A DNA stretch of 64,000 bases, taken from NCBI RefSeq assembly GCF_014698065.1, contig NZ_JACJSI010000003.1, positions 62,001-126,000 on the forward strand, given 5' to 3'. The position numbers and the translations under genes are program-made. This DNA comes from Nostoc flagelliforme FACHB-838 (GTDB lineage: Bacteria; Cyanobacteriota; Cyanobacteriia; Cyanobacteriales; Nostocaceae). Positions within the stretch are counted from its first letter, which is position 1; every line of letters begins with the position of its first letter. Positions 8,758 to 18,897 of the stretch are shown one piece after another. Below the pieces are notes generated by a model. It was given only the letters and a program-made list of their open reading frames with translations. It made no database searches and had not been told where the DNA came from.

Positions 8758-9498
8758 TCAGTTTAGTTGACCAAAGAGTTGTTTCACTTGCTCCCAAGCA
8801 TCAGCCGCAGCTTTAGGATTATAACTGGCACGGTGGTTACAGAAAAATCCGTGATCAGCTCCATCGTAGCGAAACACATGATGAAGAATTTTATATTTTT
8901 CTAACTCTGCTTCAATCTCATCTACTTGTTCGCTTGGGATGCTAGCATCTTCTGCACCAAAAAAGGTATAGAGAGTACCTGTTATTTCTCCGGTGCGGGT
9001 GACAGTAGGAGCGCCACCTCCCGGTGTGCGAGTGGTAATTCCAGCACCGTAGAAGGAAGCCGTAGCTTTAATATCTGGCAGGGTGGCTGCAAGATATGCG
9101 ACATGACCCCCAAAGCAGAAGCCAATACAGCCAAAACCATCTTTTTTCACTTGAGGCAGATTTTTGAGGTAGTCAATTGCTAGTTGAATATCGCTCAATA
9201 ACTCTGAGGCTTGAGTTTGCATGGCGTAACTTCTGCCCGTTTCAATATCTTCGGGTGTGTATCCGGTTTCAAAGCCAGGGGCAATCCGTTGAAAAAGTGC
9301 GGGTGCAATCGCTACATACCCAAGTTTGGCAATCCGTTCTGTAACTTCCCGAATGTGAACGTTGACACCAAAAATCTCTTGCAATACCACCACTCCTGGG
9401 TAAGAACCAGATTCTTTTGGCTCTGCCAGATAAGCAGACACTTGAATATTATCTTGCAAAAGATTAACCGTTGTGGTAATTGTTGCTTGCTCTGTCAT
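8758..9498 (-). CDS. Dienelactone hydrolase family protein
   Basis: Alpha/beta hydrolase of 246 residues with the cysteine nucleophile elbow GFCFGG (C128), acid D184 in GAEDASIP and H216 in GADHGFF, the triad of dienelactone hydrolases. The family opens lactone rings in chloroaromatic breakdown; most cyanobacterial members have unknown natural substrates. A Gly/Thr-rich loop at about 155-172 is longer than in the usual enzyme. The start is an ATG in a region with little Shine-Dalgarno signal. Confidence 0.9.
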   Translation of the reverse strand: MTEQATITTTVNLLQDNIQVSAYLAEPKESGSYPGVVVLQEIFGVNVHIREVTERIAKLGYVAIAPALFQRIAPGFETGYTPEDIETGRSYAMQTQASELLSDIQLAIDYLKNLPQVKKDGFGCIGFCFGGHVAYLAATLPDIKATASFYGAGITTRTPGGGAPTVTRTGEITGTLYTFFGAEDASIPSEQVDEIEAELEKYKILHHVFRYDGADHGFFCNHRASYNPKAAADAWEQVKQLFGQLN

Positions 9499-9777
9499 AA
9501 TAATTTTTACCAGTGCTGTGTGATTAGCCGTGTGTTTATTTGATATAACTATGCCAGTATGACCAGGTTTTTTCTCATTAAATTATCAATTACTAATAGT
9601 GAGAGCATTAGAAATTTCTTTTAGAAAAAATTTATATGTAAATACCACATTCAATATGTAGCAAAGACAATTTTAAGGATAGGGGTGCTGAGTTAAAAGT
9701 GCTGAGTAGGCAAGCAACACTTAATACTCAAGCCTCAGCACTTAAAATTCAGCACTTAGTATTAAGGAGGTTTGGTG

Positions 9778-10761
9778 ATGATTCAATTCCGTATTCAGCC
9801 AGACAGCGAAATTCCAGCATCAACCCAGCTGTTTAATCAAATCCGATTTGCGATCGCTTCTCGGCAATATCCCCCTGCTTACAAGTTACCAAGCACACGG
9901 GCGCTGGCAATGCAAACTGGATTACATCGTAATACTATAAGTAAGGTTTACCGTCAACTGGAGGAAGACGGATTTGTTGAAAGTATGGCTGGTTCGGGTA
10001 TTTATGTTCGCGCCCAAGGTCATGAGGGCGGTAGCAGGTTACAATCACCAATTCTCAAACAAAATTCTGATGCATATCAAGTTGTCCAGCAAGCACTTGA
10101 CGAGCTGCTCTCCCAAGGGTGTTCGCTGAATCAAGCTAGAGAACTATTTTTAGCGGAAATTGACTGGCGCTTGCGTTGTAGTGCGCGGGTACTGGTTGCA
10201 GTGCCATCTTATGATATGGGTGCTGGTGAGTTGATGGTGTATGAATTAGAACGATCGCTAAAAATTCCAGTCCAGTTGGTAGCAATGGAAGAATTAACAG
10301 CTGTGCTAGATAAAACTACCTCTGCGACAGTAGTCACAAGTCGGTATTTTATCAGTAATGTGGAAGCGATCGCAGCTCCAAAAGCTGCACGGGTGATTCC
10401 TCTCGATATCTACGACTACAGCAAAGAACTCAGCCTCTTAAAAACCCTACCAAAAGAAAACTGTGTAGGCATAGTTAGCCTCAGTTCCGGGATTGCACGA
10501 GCAGCAGAAGTCATCCTCCACGGTTTGCGGGGTGATGAACTACTGGTGATGACTTCGCAACCAAAAGATGCTTACAAGCTTCAGGCAATGGTTAAACGGG
10601 CTGAGGTAATCATAAGCGACCAAGCTAGTTTTGCGGCAGTGCAAGCAGCCGTGCAAGCATCTGATGAAGATATTATTCGTCCACCAAAGCTGATTAAGGT
10701 TGAAAATTATATCGGCGCTAACTCGATTAACTTGCTAAAACGAGAACTGGGTTTGAGTTAA
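9778..10761 (+). CDS. GntR-family transcription regulator
   Basis: The N-terminal winged helix (about 10-75: LPSTRALAMQTGLHRNTISK then GFVESMAGSGIYV) is the GntR DNA-binding domain. The remaining 250 residues resemble a ligand-type domain of the long cyanobacterial GntR proteins, not an aminotransferase domain, as no PLP lysine region is seen. Start choice: AAGGAGG at 9764-9770 is 7 nt from the ATG at 9778, while in-frame TTG (9772) and GTG (9775) are too close. The FAD monooxygenase gene follows after 57 nt, so the two may be cotranscribed. Confidence 0.88.
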   Translation: MIQFRIQPDSEIPASTQLFNQIRFAIASRQYPPAYKLPSTRALAMQTGLHRNTISKVYRQLEEDGFVESMAGSGIYVRAQGHEGGSRLQSPILKQNSDAYQVVQQALDELLSQGCSLNQARELFLAEIDWRLRCSARVLVAVPSYDMGAGELMVYELERSLKIPVQLVAMEELTAVLDKTTSATVVTSRYFISNVEAIAAPKAARVIPLDIYDYSKELSLLKTLPKENCVGIVSLSSGIARAAEVILHGLRGDELLVMTSQPKDAYKLQAMVKRAEVIISDQASFAAVQAAVQASDEDIIRPPKLIKVENYIGANSINLLKRELGLS

Positions 10762-10818
10762 TCTCAAGATAATCCGACCAACATCTTTGAGAGCAACTGA
10801 TACAGGAGGAATGGGATA

Positions 10819-12015
10819 GTGCAGATTGTGATTGTGGGCGCAGGTCCAACAGGTGTAACCCTTGCCCTGCTCCTTGTAAAACGTGGTATTGCTGTAACGT
10901 TAATTGAAGCAGCAAAAGACTTTCATCGTATATTTCGCGGTGAAGGATTAATGCCCAGTGGCTTAGAAGCTTTAGAGCAAATGGGTCTATCGGCGTTGTT
11001 GGAACATATTCCCCATCGGCAACTCGACGGGTGGGAATTCATTATAGGGGACAAGCAGTTGTTTCGAGTTGATGAACCAATGGGAGCAACCCAACCCTGT
11101 ACACTGGTTTCACAACCACCGCTACTCAAAGCACTGATTTCGGAAGCTCAAACCAATGATAGGTTTGAATTTATTCAGGGTCTTCCTGTCAAGGATTTAC
11201 TGTGGAGTAACCAACGTGTTGCAGGTGTAGTACTGAGCGATGGGAGAGAATTTGCTGCTGACCTAGTGATTGGGGCAGATGGTAGAAATTCCCTTGTGCG
11301 ACAACGTATAGCATTAGAATTGGTACGCCAGCCCAAAAATATTGATATTCTCTGGTTTAAACTTGCCGCCAGCCCTGAGTTTGCAGCCGACAATGTGTTT
11401 CGTACTATTGTAAATGGCGATCGCGTATTTACCATCTTTCACGGAGCAGAATCAGGAAAACTGCATCTGGCTTGGGTGATGTCCGCGACCGAAAACACTG
11501 ACTCCAAACAAGCCAACTGGGGAGAGATTTTTGCCTCATTATCACCCTCATGGCTAGCAGAGCATTTCCGTAATCATGCAGACACCATCGAATCCCCCAT
11601 TCGGCTTTCTGTTGTGGTTGGTTATTGTACACAATGGCACGCACCAGGGGTACTGCTCCTAGGAGACGCTGCACACCCAATGTCTCCTGTCCGTGCCCAA
11701 GGAATTAATCTAGCATTCCGTGATGTGATTGTCGCTGCTAATCATCTTGTGCCACTGTTGCAAAAAGAAACTGGACACCAAGATATTGACATGGCACTAT
11801 CGCACATCCAAGCGGAACGTGAGCCAGAAATTATCCGCGCCCAGCAACTCCAATTAGAAGAAGCTAAACAAGGCGAACTACTACGAAAAAATGCACTGCT
11901 GCGTTCGCTATTGATTCAACTTGCTCCCTTACTCCGTAAAACAATTAAAAAGTCTTGGTTAAAACGACAATATGAAATGCGTCAAGGTATCACCCAGGTG
12001 CATTTAACTGTTTAA
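10819..12015 (+). CDS. FAD-dependent monooxygenase
   Basis: The N-terminal dinucleotide motif VIVGAGPTGVTLALLL, the central DG-type motif (LVIGADGRNSLVRQR) and the second FAD motif LLLGDAAHPMSP define the PHBH/UbiH type of single-component flavin monooxygenase. Length 398 fits. These enzymes use NAD(P)H and O2 to hydroxylate aromatic or similar compounds; the substrate is not known. The start is GTG at 10819, 8 nt after AGGAGGA at 10804-10810. It sits directly after the GntR gene in the same direction, which may control it. Confidence 0.9.
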   Translation: MQIVIVGAGPTGVTLALLLVKRGIAVTLIEAAKDFHRIFRGEGLMPSGLEALEQMGLSALLEHIPHRQLDGWEFIIGDKQLFRVDEPMGATQPCTLVSQPPLLKALISEAQTNDRFEFIQGLPVKDLLWSNQRVAGVVLSDGREFAADLVIGADGRNSLVRQRIALELVRQPKNIDILWFKLAASPEFAADNVFRTIVNGDRVFTIFHGAESGKLHLAWVMSATENTDSKQANWGEIFASLSPSWLAEHFRNHADTIESPIRLSVVVGYCTQWHAPGVLLLGDAAHPMSPVRAQGINLAFRDVIVAANHLVPLLQKETGHQDIDMALSHIQAEREPEIIRAQQLQLEEAKQGELLRKNALLRSLLIQLAPLLRKTIKKSWLKRQYEMRQGITQVHLTV

Positions 12016-12029
12016 AAAACCGCTATCAT

Positions 12030-12950
12030 TTATCCCACCTGTGGTTTTGCGGTGTTAATTTGCAAAAACTCTTGTACCCGTTGTAGATAAGTTGGTACAT
12101 CTTCCAACATTGGGAAATGCGCTGTGTTGGGAATCATTACAAATTCTACTTTGTCACTCAGTGCCGCCGCTTGACGCCCCATCTCGGCTGGAATAATCTT
12201 GTCATACTCCCCCGCCACGAGTAGAGTCGGTACTGTCAGCTTGGCAAACTCTTGCGGCATCACTTCAGCTTGAGCCTTACTGACTGAAGTAAAAATTGTC
12301 CCTATAGCTGCATCATAATCTGCTTCGAGAAAATCTTGCAAAAAAGCTTGCCGTTCAGAATGTGCTATAGAACTATATAAAAATCTGGCCATAAACATCC
12401 GGTCAACAAATGGAATTTTGCTTAACCACTTGGGACGGAATTTCACTACATAGCCACCGAATTTATGAAAAGCACTAAATGATTTTTCGTCGTACTCGAA
12501 AATGCCGCTACAAGTTAAAATTCCTCGTTCTACTCGTTTGGGATAGCGGTTAAAAAATAAAGTGGCTACAGAAGCGCCCATTGAGTGAGCATTGATATAA
12601 ACACCCTGAAGATGCAACCCATCTAACAAAGCTGCTAAATCATCAGCGTATTCCTCTAATTCATAGGTCAACTCTCTGATTGCCTGTGATTCTTCTTGAG
12701 GAGACTCAGACTCGGCAACAGCTTCACTTGCTTGGGCTATGGTTGGCTTCCCACCAGAACGGCCAAATCCCCGCATATCGTAGAGTAAACAATCAAATTG
12801 CTCTGATAAAGCATCAGCAGTATTTTGCCAATATCTAGCAGAACCAGCCCAACCGTGAATGAAAACCATCACTGGTTTTACCAAAGAACTGGATGGTTTT
12901 TTCACCCATTCGTAGTAATGCTCAACGCCACGAACATTAATATAAGGCAT
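12030..12950 (-). CDS. Alpha/beta hydrolase
   Basis: Oxyanion motif HGWAG (from H32), nucleophile S123 in AHSMGAS, acid in AGEYDKIIP and histidine in NTAHFPMLED give a full alpha/beta-hydrolase triad. Between strand and lid is an acidic Glu/Ser-rich stretch at about 75-92 that looks like a loop insertion. Length 306. The substrate cannot be told; esterase or lactonase action is likely. It ends 15 nt from the convergent monooxygenase gene. Confidence 0.9.
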   Translation of the reverse strand: MPYINVRGVEHYYEWVKKPSSSLVKPVMVFIHGWAGSARYWQNTADALSEQFDCLLYDMRGFGRSGGKPTIAQASEAVAESESPQEESQAIRELTYELEEYADDLAALLDGLHLQGVYINAHSMGASVATLFFNRYPKRVERGILTCSGIFEYDEKSFSAFHKFGGYVVKFRPKWLSKIPFVDRMFMARFLYSSIAHSERQAFLQDFLEADYDAAIGTIFTSVSKAQAEVMPQEFAKLTVPTLLVAGEYDKIIPAEMGRQAAALSDKVEFVMIPNTAHFPMLEDVPTYLQRVQEFLQINTAKPQVG

Positions 12951-13030
12951 TAGTCATTTGTCCTTTGTCAGTTGTCATTAGTCCCTGGTATATGGTTATT
13001 ATTCCTTATTTTTTCACCAATGACTAATGA
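12951..13030. repeat. Heptamer-type repeats
   Basis: TTAGTCATTTGTCCTTTGTC-like units on one side and CAATGACTAATGACTAATAC on the other. Belongs to the same short-repeat type as 4951-5001. Confidence 0.55.
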
Positions 13031-13092
13031 CTAATACAAGTCTTGGAGAGCCTGCGCTAACGACTACGCTGAGTACAAGTGACTAATGACTA

Positions 13093-14433
13093 TTAAGCTG
13101 ATTCTGGCTTCGGTAGTGAAGACGGATGTATTATCAGTTCAGCAGTCGATCGCTTCTCGACCATTTCTCTTGTAACTGTACAGCGTGTCACATCCTTACG
13201 GGATGGTAACTCATACATTACATCCAACATCAATTCTTCGACAATACCACGTAAGGCTCTAGCACCAGTTTTACGGCGGTAGGCTTCTTGAGCGATCGCT
13301 CGCAAAGCATCTGCTTTAAAATCTAGCTGGACATTATCCATCTTCAGCAGCTTTTGGTACTGCTTCACTAAGGCACTGCGTGGTTGGGTAAGAATCGCCA
13401 TCAGCGCTTCTTCATCTAGCGGATCTACTACTGCTACCATTGGCATCCGCCCAATAAATTCTGGAATCAGGCCAAATTTTACTAAATCATCCGGTTCTAG
13501 ATGGCGAAGAGTATCTGCTGCTCGTTTCTCCTTAGATTGCCCTTCTCCTGGTTGCACAAAACCGATTGCTTTTTTGCCAACTCTCTGATCTACAATTTTC
13601 TCTAAGCCCCCAAAGGCGCCACCACAGACAAACAAAATATTACTTGTATCAATCTGGATGCAGTCTTGATAAGGATGCTTGCGCCCTCCTTGGGGTGGTA
13701 CATTAGCGATCGTTCCCTCTAGCATTTTTAGCAAAGCCTGCTGCACGCCTTCGCCAGAAACATCGCGGGTAATTGACGTGTTTTCGCTCTTACGAGCAAT
13801 TTTGTCAATTTCGTCAATGTAAATAATTCCCCGTTGCGCTTCTTCTATATCCAAATCGGCCACCTGCAACAGTCGCAGCAAGATATTTTCTACATCTTCT
13901 CCCACATAGCCTGCTTCCGTTAGCGTCGTCGCATCGGCTACGGCAAAGGGTACATCAAGAATTTTCGCTAGGGTTTGCGCTAGGAGAGTCTTGCCGCAAC
14001 CTGTCGGGCCAATTAACAAGATGTTGGACTTTTGCAGTTCTATGGCATCATCTGTGCCAGGTTTGCCACTGGCTTTAGACTGAATAACTGCCAGCCGCTT
14101 GTAGTGGTTGTAAACAGCAACTGACAGCACTTTCTTCGCTTCGTCTTGCCCAATGACGTGTTCGTCTAGATACTTTTTAATTTCTCTTGGCTTGGGTATT
14201 TGATTAAATGAAATACTAGAAGAGTGGGTACGCCGTTTTTGAGGCGGCTCTGCTCTTGGTGCTGGTTGTGCTGCCGCACCATTGGTATCGAGTAACTCCT
14301 CGTCTAGTATTTCATTACACAAGTCAACGCATTCATCGCAGATGTAGACTCCCGGCCCCGCGATTAATTTACGCACCTGCTCTTGAGACTTGCCACAAAA
14401 TGAACATTTTAAATGGGAGTCGTACTTAGACAT
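13093..14433 (-). CDS. clpX: ATP-dependent Clp protease ATP-binding subunit ClpX
   Basis: The N-terminal zinc-binding domain has CSFCGK and CDECVDLC. The AAA+ part has Walker A GPTGCGKT, Walker [11 protein letters not shown], the pore loop GYVGEDVE and sensor-2 region GARALRGI. Length 446 is normal. ClpX unfolds tagged proteins and feeds them to ClpP. The gene lies 9 nt after clpP, so the two are translated from one transcript; tig lies upstream in the same direction. Confidence 0.98.
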   Translation of the reverse strand: MSKYDSHLKCSFCGKSQEQVRKLIAGPGVYICDECVDLCNEILDEELLDTNGAAAQPAPRAEPPQKRRTHSSSISFNQIPKPREIKKYLDEHVIGQDEAKKVLSVAVYNHYKRLAVIQSKASGKPGTDDAIELQKSNILLIGPTGCGKTLLAQTLAKILDVPFAVADATTLTEAGYVGEDVENILLRLLQVADLDIEEAQRGIIYIDEIDKIARKSENTSITRDVSGEGVQQALLKMLEGTIANVPPQGGRKHPYQDCIQIDTSNILFVCGGAFGGLEKIVDQRVGKKAIGFVQPGEGQSKEKRAADTLRHLEPDDLVKFGLIPEFIGRMPMVAVVDPLDEEALMAILTQPRSALVKQYQKLLKMDNVQLDFKADALRAIAQEAYRRKTGARALRGIVEELMLDVMYELPSRKDVTRCTVTREMVEKRSTAELIIHPSSLPKPESA

Positions 14434-14442
14434 ACCAGCCTC

Positions 14443-15141
14443 TTATTTCAGAATGGTGACGTTTTCCCCTGCTACGGGAAGATTTTGTCTGGAAATGACC
14501 TGATCAATCAAACCGTAGTTTTTTGCCTCTTCAGCCGACATAAAAAAGTCGCGCTCAGTATCTGCTTCAATTCTTTCTAAGGGTTGACCAGTATGGTGAG
14601 CCATTAACTGATTCAACTTAGCCTTAACGTAAAGAATTTCTCTGGCTTGAATTTCAATGTCAATGGCTTGACCTTGAGCGCCACCAAGCGGTTGGTGAAT
14701 CATAATCCGCGAGTCGGGCAGAGACATTCGCTTACCGGCAGCTCCTGCTGTCAACAAAAATGCCCCCATGCTCGCGGCTAATCCAAAACAGATGGTAACA
14801 ACATCAGGGCGAATTTGTTGTATTGTATCATAGATTGCCATCCCTGCGTAGACCGAGCCGCCAGGAGAATTAACATACAGTTGAATGTCTTTTTCTGAGT
14901 CTTCAGCGTCTAGGAATAACAACTGAGCCACAATTGAGTTGGCTACGGTATCATCTATTGGCGTTCCCAAAAAGATAATCCGCTCTCGCAGCAGGCGGGA
15001 GTAGATGTCGAAAGCCCTTTCTCCCATACCAGATTGTTCTATCACCATCGGTACGATGTTGCTAGGACTGCTCAACTGGGAGTTAATGTTTATTCGACTT
15101 AAGTTGCTGATTGGGGAATTTCCCGACTGCGATTCAAGCAT
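14443..15141 (-). CDS. clpP: ATP-dependent Clp protease proteolytic subunit
   Basis: Serine protease subunit with the catalytic Ser in [11 protein letters not shown] and His in [10 protein letters not shown], followed by the acid in the [10 protein letters not shown] region. Length 232 includes an N-terminal extension of about 30 polar residues before the core, common in cyanobacterial ClpP paralogues. It forms the chamber used by ClpX (or ClpC). Gene order tig-clpP-clpX is conserved in many bacteria. Cyanobacteria have several clpP genes, so the paralogue number is not assigned. Confidence 0.97.
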   Translation of the reverse strand: MLESQSGNSPISNLSRININSQLSSPSNIVPMVIEQSGMGERAFDIYSRLLRERIIFLGTPIDDTVANSIVAQLLFLDAEDSEKDIQLYVNSPGGSVYAGMAIYDTIQQIRPDVVTICFGLAASMGAFLLTAGAAGKRMSLPDSRIMIHQPLGGAQGQAIDIEIQAREILYVKAKLNQLMAHHTGQPLERIEADTERDFFMSAEEAKNYGLIDQVISRQNLPVAGENVTILK

Positions 15142-15344
15142 ACAAGCTTTCTTTGACGATAATTTAGGACAAATGTTTCAGCAGCCGATGCTGCCTTTTC
15201 AAGAATGGAATTTTTATAAGCTACGTGTTAACCATTATGCCTCATATAATTTCCTCTCGTGTAACACAGTATCAAGCTCAGGCGATAACAGGTGTCACTA
15301 TTTGCCGAAAATTCATTAATTCTTTAATTATTCTGACTTAATCC

Positions 15345-15371
15345 CTGGGTCATTGGGCATTGGGCATTGGT
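15345..15371. repeat. CATTGGG tandem repeat
   Basis: TCATTGGGCATTGGGCATTGG between tig and clpP; similar CATTGGG runs occur at 17127-17140 and 40869-40900, so it is a dispersed short tandem repeat. Confidence 0.6.
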
Positions 15372-15465
15372 TATTTCTCCCCCTGCTTCCTCATCTCCCT
15401 TACGTTACCCACTTCACCAGTACTTTAACTCAGAACTGGTGAACTCATGACTGTGGGATTTTTTA

Positions 15466-16908
15466 TTATCCTTCTGTGACTTCTATTGTAGAAGTTTCGC
15501 TGTTTTCTTCCTCAGTCTGAGGTTCATCAGTATCAGCATCTGATTCTACGTCTTCCGTTTCCTCTGCGGGACTCAAGGAACCTTCGGGTACAAGTTCAAC
15601 TGAGGAATGTTCTAATAGCCAATCAATGGTTTTTTCGGTTAATAGTTCGTTTTCCACGATTGAGCGCAGTCTATCTTCATCAACGTCTTGTTCCTCCGGG
15701 TACTGTTCTAAAAGTTCTGCGACTCTGGCTGCGATTTCTCCTGGTGTTACCTCGATAGATTCGCGTTTACTGACCTCCCGCAAGGACAAGGAGCGTTTGA
15801 TACGTTCAATGGCCTCAGTACGCGATCGCTCCCGCAATTGAGGAATAATATCTTGAGTAAACAACTTCCTCACATCCAATCCCTGCTGAGACAGCCGCAT
15901 TGCTGTTTGCGTTAGCATTGCATCCACTTCTTTCTCAATCAAGGTTGCTGGTAAGTCAACTTCTACATGGTTGAGCAGTTCCGTTAACAACGCTTCCTGC
16001 TTATTTGTTTTTGTTTTGTCGTCTGCCTCTTTTTGATATTGCTCTACCAAAGAAGCGCGTAACTCCTCTAATGTTTCAAAATCGCTGATTTCTTGAGCGA
16101 AATCGTCATTTACTTCTGGTAGTTCCTTTTCCTTCAGTTCTTTGAGCGTCACTGTGAAAGTTGCCGCTTTTCCAGCTAATTCTTCATTAGCATAAGGAAC
16201 TGGAAACTGCGCCGCAATTTCTTTCGTTTCTTCAGGATTCATCCCCACTATTCCCGAAATAAAGCCTGGAATAAACTTATCTTCCTGCAACTCAACTTGA
16301 AAATCAGTTGCTTCGGCTCCGGGAATCGCTTCTAGTTCAGCTGTTTCGTCTTCGCCCTCAACTCTAGCAAATGAACCTTTAAAATCGACTACGGCGATAT
16401 CGCCGATTTGAGCTGCACGTCCTTCCACAGGAATCAATGTCGCCAATTCTTGACGTTCCTTGTCAAGGCTAGCCTCTACTCGTTCTGGATCGTACTTAAC
16501 TTCTTCAGCTTTAGCTTGTAAATCGGTGTACTGAACTAAATTTACTTCTGGTTCTACATCGACAGCCGCCGAAATTGTCAGGGGTTTTCCCGGTTCATAA
16601 TTCTTAATTAAATCCTCAAAAGAAGAGCGCAATTGCGGCTGACCGATTGCTGGGATGGCTTCTTGTTTGACTGCTTGCTCAATGCCATCTTGAATTAGTT
16701 CTTCCAGCGCTGCTGCCTTGATTCGAGTTGTACCCAGCCGTTGTAGTAATATCGGCCGAGGCACCTTGCCTTTACGAAACCCAGGAATATTGGCAGTACT
16801 CGCTAAGTTCTTAATGACCTGTTCGTAAGTTTGCTTGGTAATTTCCGGCGTAATCTCTATTTCCAGGCCAATTTGGCTGGCGGGAAGTTTTTCCTGGGTG
16901 ACTTTCAT
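15466..16908 (-). CDS. tig: Trigger factor, ribosome-associated chaperone
   Basis: The N-terminal ribosome-binding domain carries the signature region GFRKGKVP at about residues 43-50. The FKBP-type domain follows at about 170-255 (GDIAVVDFKGSF, FIPGFISGIVGM) and then the long helical C-terminal chaperone arms. The last 40 residues are very acidic. Length 480 is slightly longer than in E. coli. It binds nascent chains at the exit tunnel and has prolyl isomerase activity. First gene of the tig-clpP-clpX group, with 324 nt to clpP, so clpP may also have its own promoter. Confidence 0.97.
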   Translation of the reverse strand: MKVTQEKLPASQIGLEIEITPEITKQTYEQVIKNLASTANIPGFRKGKVPRPILLQRLGTTRIKAAALEELIQDGIEQAVKQEAIPAIGQPQLRSSFEDLIKNYEPGKPLTISAAVDVEPEVNLVQYTDLQAKAEEVKYDPERVEASLDKERQELATLIPVEGRAAQIGDIAVVDFKGSFARVEGEDETAELEAIPGAEATDFQVELQEDKFIPGFISGIVGMNPEETKEIAAQFPVPYANEELAGKAATFTVTLKELKEKELPEVNDDFAQEISDFETLEELRASLVEQYQKEADDKTKTNKQEALLTELLNHVEVDLPATLIEKEVDAMLTQTAMRLSQQGLDVRKLFTQDIIPQLRERSRTEAIERIKRSLSLREVSKRESIEVTPGEIAARVAELLEQYPEEQDVDEDRLRSIVENELLTEKTIDWLLEHSSVELVPEGSLSPAEETEDVESDADTDEPQTEEENSETSTIEVTEG

Positions 16909-17731
16909 GCTTCGTCTCTAGTTTTCTGGTATTTTATACTCCGAGTACACACAAGACGCAATAAAATAATTGTTTGCGTTTATAGCTTGATGTCTCTTAG
17001 GGGCAATGGGAGTTTGCCAAAAGGTCTGATGACATCCAAGGATGGATGTTTGTCCTGGGGCAAAGATCCAGTTTACTGCCAATGACCAAGGACTTGACAT
17101 TTTACCTTCATAACAATTTGCTTAATGGGGCATTGGGCATACTTATTTTTTCTTCCTTCATCTCCCAACTTTCCCTAAAAGTTAGGAATTAATTATTCAG
17201 TGGGCTAACGCTGTGATATCCTGGTTCTCAACGAGTTGTTAGTACCACCAAGTTAAAGTTATAGTATTGAGTCTAGCTATTATTTAAGTTGTGGTACGAT
17301 AGCGCATCTCTGACTTAACCGCATAGCTGAGTTTTATGCTGTGCTGGTTTTATGCATTACGGTTTTAGTATATTCATCATCTTGGTAAGCAACTTTGTAG
17401 CCAAGACGTTTGTTGCCTTACAGGTAGGATGCCTGTTAAACGTCTAAGTGCAGATATCTCCATTTTTCTACTAAATGGCGGTTTGTTGTATAATAATATA
17501 TAATTTAAAATCGATGAAAAATCAGATGGTCATTGTTGAAAAATGCAACATCACTTAACTTATTAAAAAACCAAAAAAATAAATGTATTAAATATATAAA
17601 GATAAATTAAATTAGAGAAAAATCTAAACCTATTCAAAATCTATTTAAAGACTGCGATCGCATTTATATATAACTAAATTGTCAATTGTTCCAAGAAATT
17701 GCAGATAAGTATCTTAAAGGAGGAAGCAAAT
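16909..17731. other. Long intergenic region between divergent tig and asd
   Basis: No convincing gene in about 820 nt. It holds a CATTGGG repeat at 17127, a nested hairpin at 17404-17445, a long AT-rich part (17480-17640) and one HIP1 site at 17655. It must hold the promoters of both tig and asd. Confidence 0.55.
17404..17445. other. Nested hairpin upstream of asd
   Basis: Outer arms AGACGTTT/AAACGTCT (8 bp) and inner arms ACAGG/CCTGT with loop TAGGATG. It lies about 290 nt before the asd start and could be a leader structure or part of a small RNA. Confidence 0.45.
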
Positions 17732-18769
17732 TTGTCGAGATCCTATCGTTTAGCTATTTTGGGAGCTACTGGTGCAGTTGGTACAGAGTTGCTAGAATTA
17801 TTAGAAAGCCGTAATTTTCCGGTTGCTGACTTAAAACTATTGGCATCAGAGCGGAGTGTTGGGCGATCGCTACGGTTTAAGGGTGAAAATATACCAGTAG
17901 AGCCAGTGAGCGATCGCGCTTTTGAAAATGTCGATATAGTACTGGCTAGTGCAGGTGGTTCCACATCCAAAGCTTGGGCAGCAATAGCCGTCGATAAGGG
18001 CGCAGTGGTAATTGACAACTCCAGTGCCTTTCGGATGAACCCGGAAGTTCCCTTAGTAGTACCAGAGGTGAATCCACAAGCCGCAGCCAATCATCAAGGG
18101 ATTATTGCTAACCCCAACTGCACAACAATTTTAATGGCTGTGGCAGTTTGGCCATTGCATAAAGTTAAACCAGTACAACGCATCGTCGCTGCAACCTACC
18201 AATCTGCTAGTGGTGCAGGGGCTAGGGCAATGGCAGAAGTCAAAACCCAAACAAGCGCTATACTACAAGGACAGCCAGCGATTGCCGAAATATTGCCTTA
18301 CCCATTGGCATTTAATTTATTCCCGCATAACTCCCCATTAAATGATTTGGGTTATTGTGAGGAAGAAATGAAAATGGTCAACGAAACCCGAAAAATATTT
18401 GGCACGCAGCAAATCAGAATCACTGCGACCTGTATACGGGTTCCCGTATTGCGGGCCCACTCAGAAGCCATTAATTTAGAATTTGAGACTCCCTTTAGTG
18501 CAAAGGAAGCCAAAGAAATTTTAAATTCCTCCCCTGGAGTAAAATTGGTAGAAGATTGGGGAACGAATCATTTTCCGATGCCAATTGAAGCAACAGGGCA
18601 AGATGAAGTTTTAGTGGGAAGAATTCGTCAGGATATTTCTCATCCCTGTGGCTTGGAATTATGGTTATGTGGCGACCAAATCCGCAAAGGCGCAGCATTG
18701 AATGCAGTACAAATCGCCGAGTTATTAGTAGAGAAAAATCTACTCAAACCATTAGCTATTAGTCATTAG
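17732..18769 (+). CDS. asd: Aspartate-semialdehyde dehydrogenase
   Basis: NADPH-binding motif LGATGAVGTELLELL, nucleophile Cys in NPNCTTI and the substrate region of the bacterial Asd type. It reduces aspartyl phosphate to aspartate semialdehyde, the branch point to lysine, threonine and methionine. Start choice: a longer frame begins with TTG at 17699, but AAAGGAGG at 17716-17723 lies inside it and points to the in-frame TTG at 17732 (8 nt away), which gives MSRSYRLAIL and 345 residues, the family's normal start. Next gene is dapA. Confidence 0.96.
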   Translation: MSRSYRLAILGATGAVGTELLELLESRNFPVADLKLLASERSVGRSLRFKGENIPVEPVSDRAFENVDIVLASAGGSTSKAWAAIAVDKGAVVIDNSSAFRMNPEVPLVVPEVNPQAAANHQGIIANPNCTTILMAVAVWPLHKVKPVQRIVAATYQSASGAGARAMAEVKTQTSAILQGQPAIAEILPYPLAFNLFPHNSPLNDLGYCEEEMKMVNETRKIFGTQQIRITATCIRVPVLRAHSEAINLEFETPFSAKEAKEILNSSPGVKLVEDWGTNHFPMPIEATGQDEVLVGRIRQDISHPCGLELWLCGDQIRKGAALNAVQIAELLVEKNLLKPLAISH

Positions 18770-18812
18770 TCATTGGTTAAGTAACAAAGGATAAATAACA
18801 AATGACTAATGA
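18758..18812. repeat. Heptamer-type inverted repeat
   Basis: TTAGTCATTAGTCATTGG and, after a short spacer, ACAAATGACTAATGAC form an imperfect hairpin that overlaps the asd stop. Confidence 0.6.
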
Positions 18813-18897
18813 CACTTGAAAGCAATTTGCAAATCAGGTTATTACAATAGAAAACCACCAAGATACAAAAATATGGGTAATCAGGAGTGAAAAAAGG

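Noticed and set aside
16831..17100. Two short frames over the tig start on opposite strands
   Set aside because: Both overlap tig or the repeat-rich gap and resemble no protein; chance frames.
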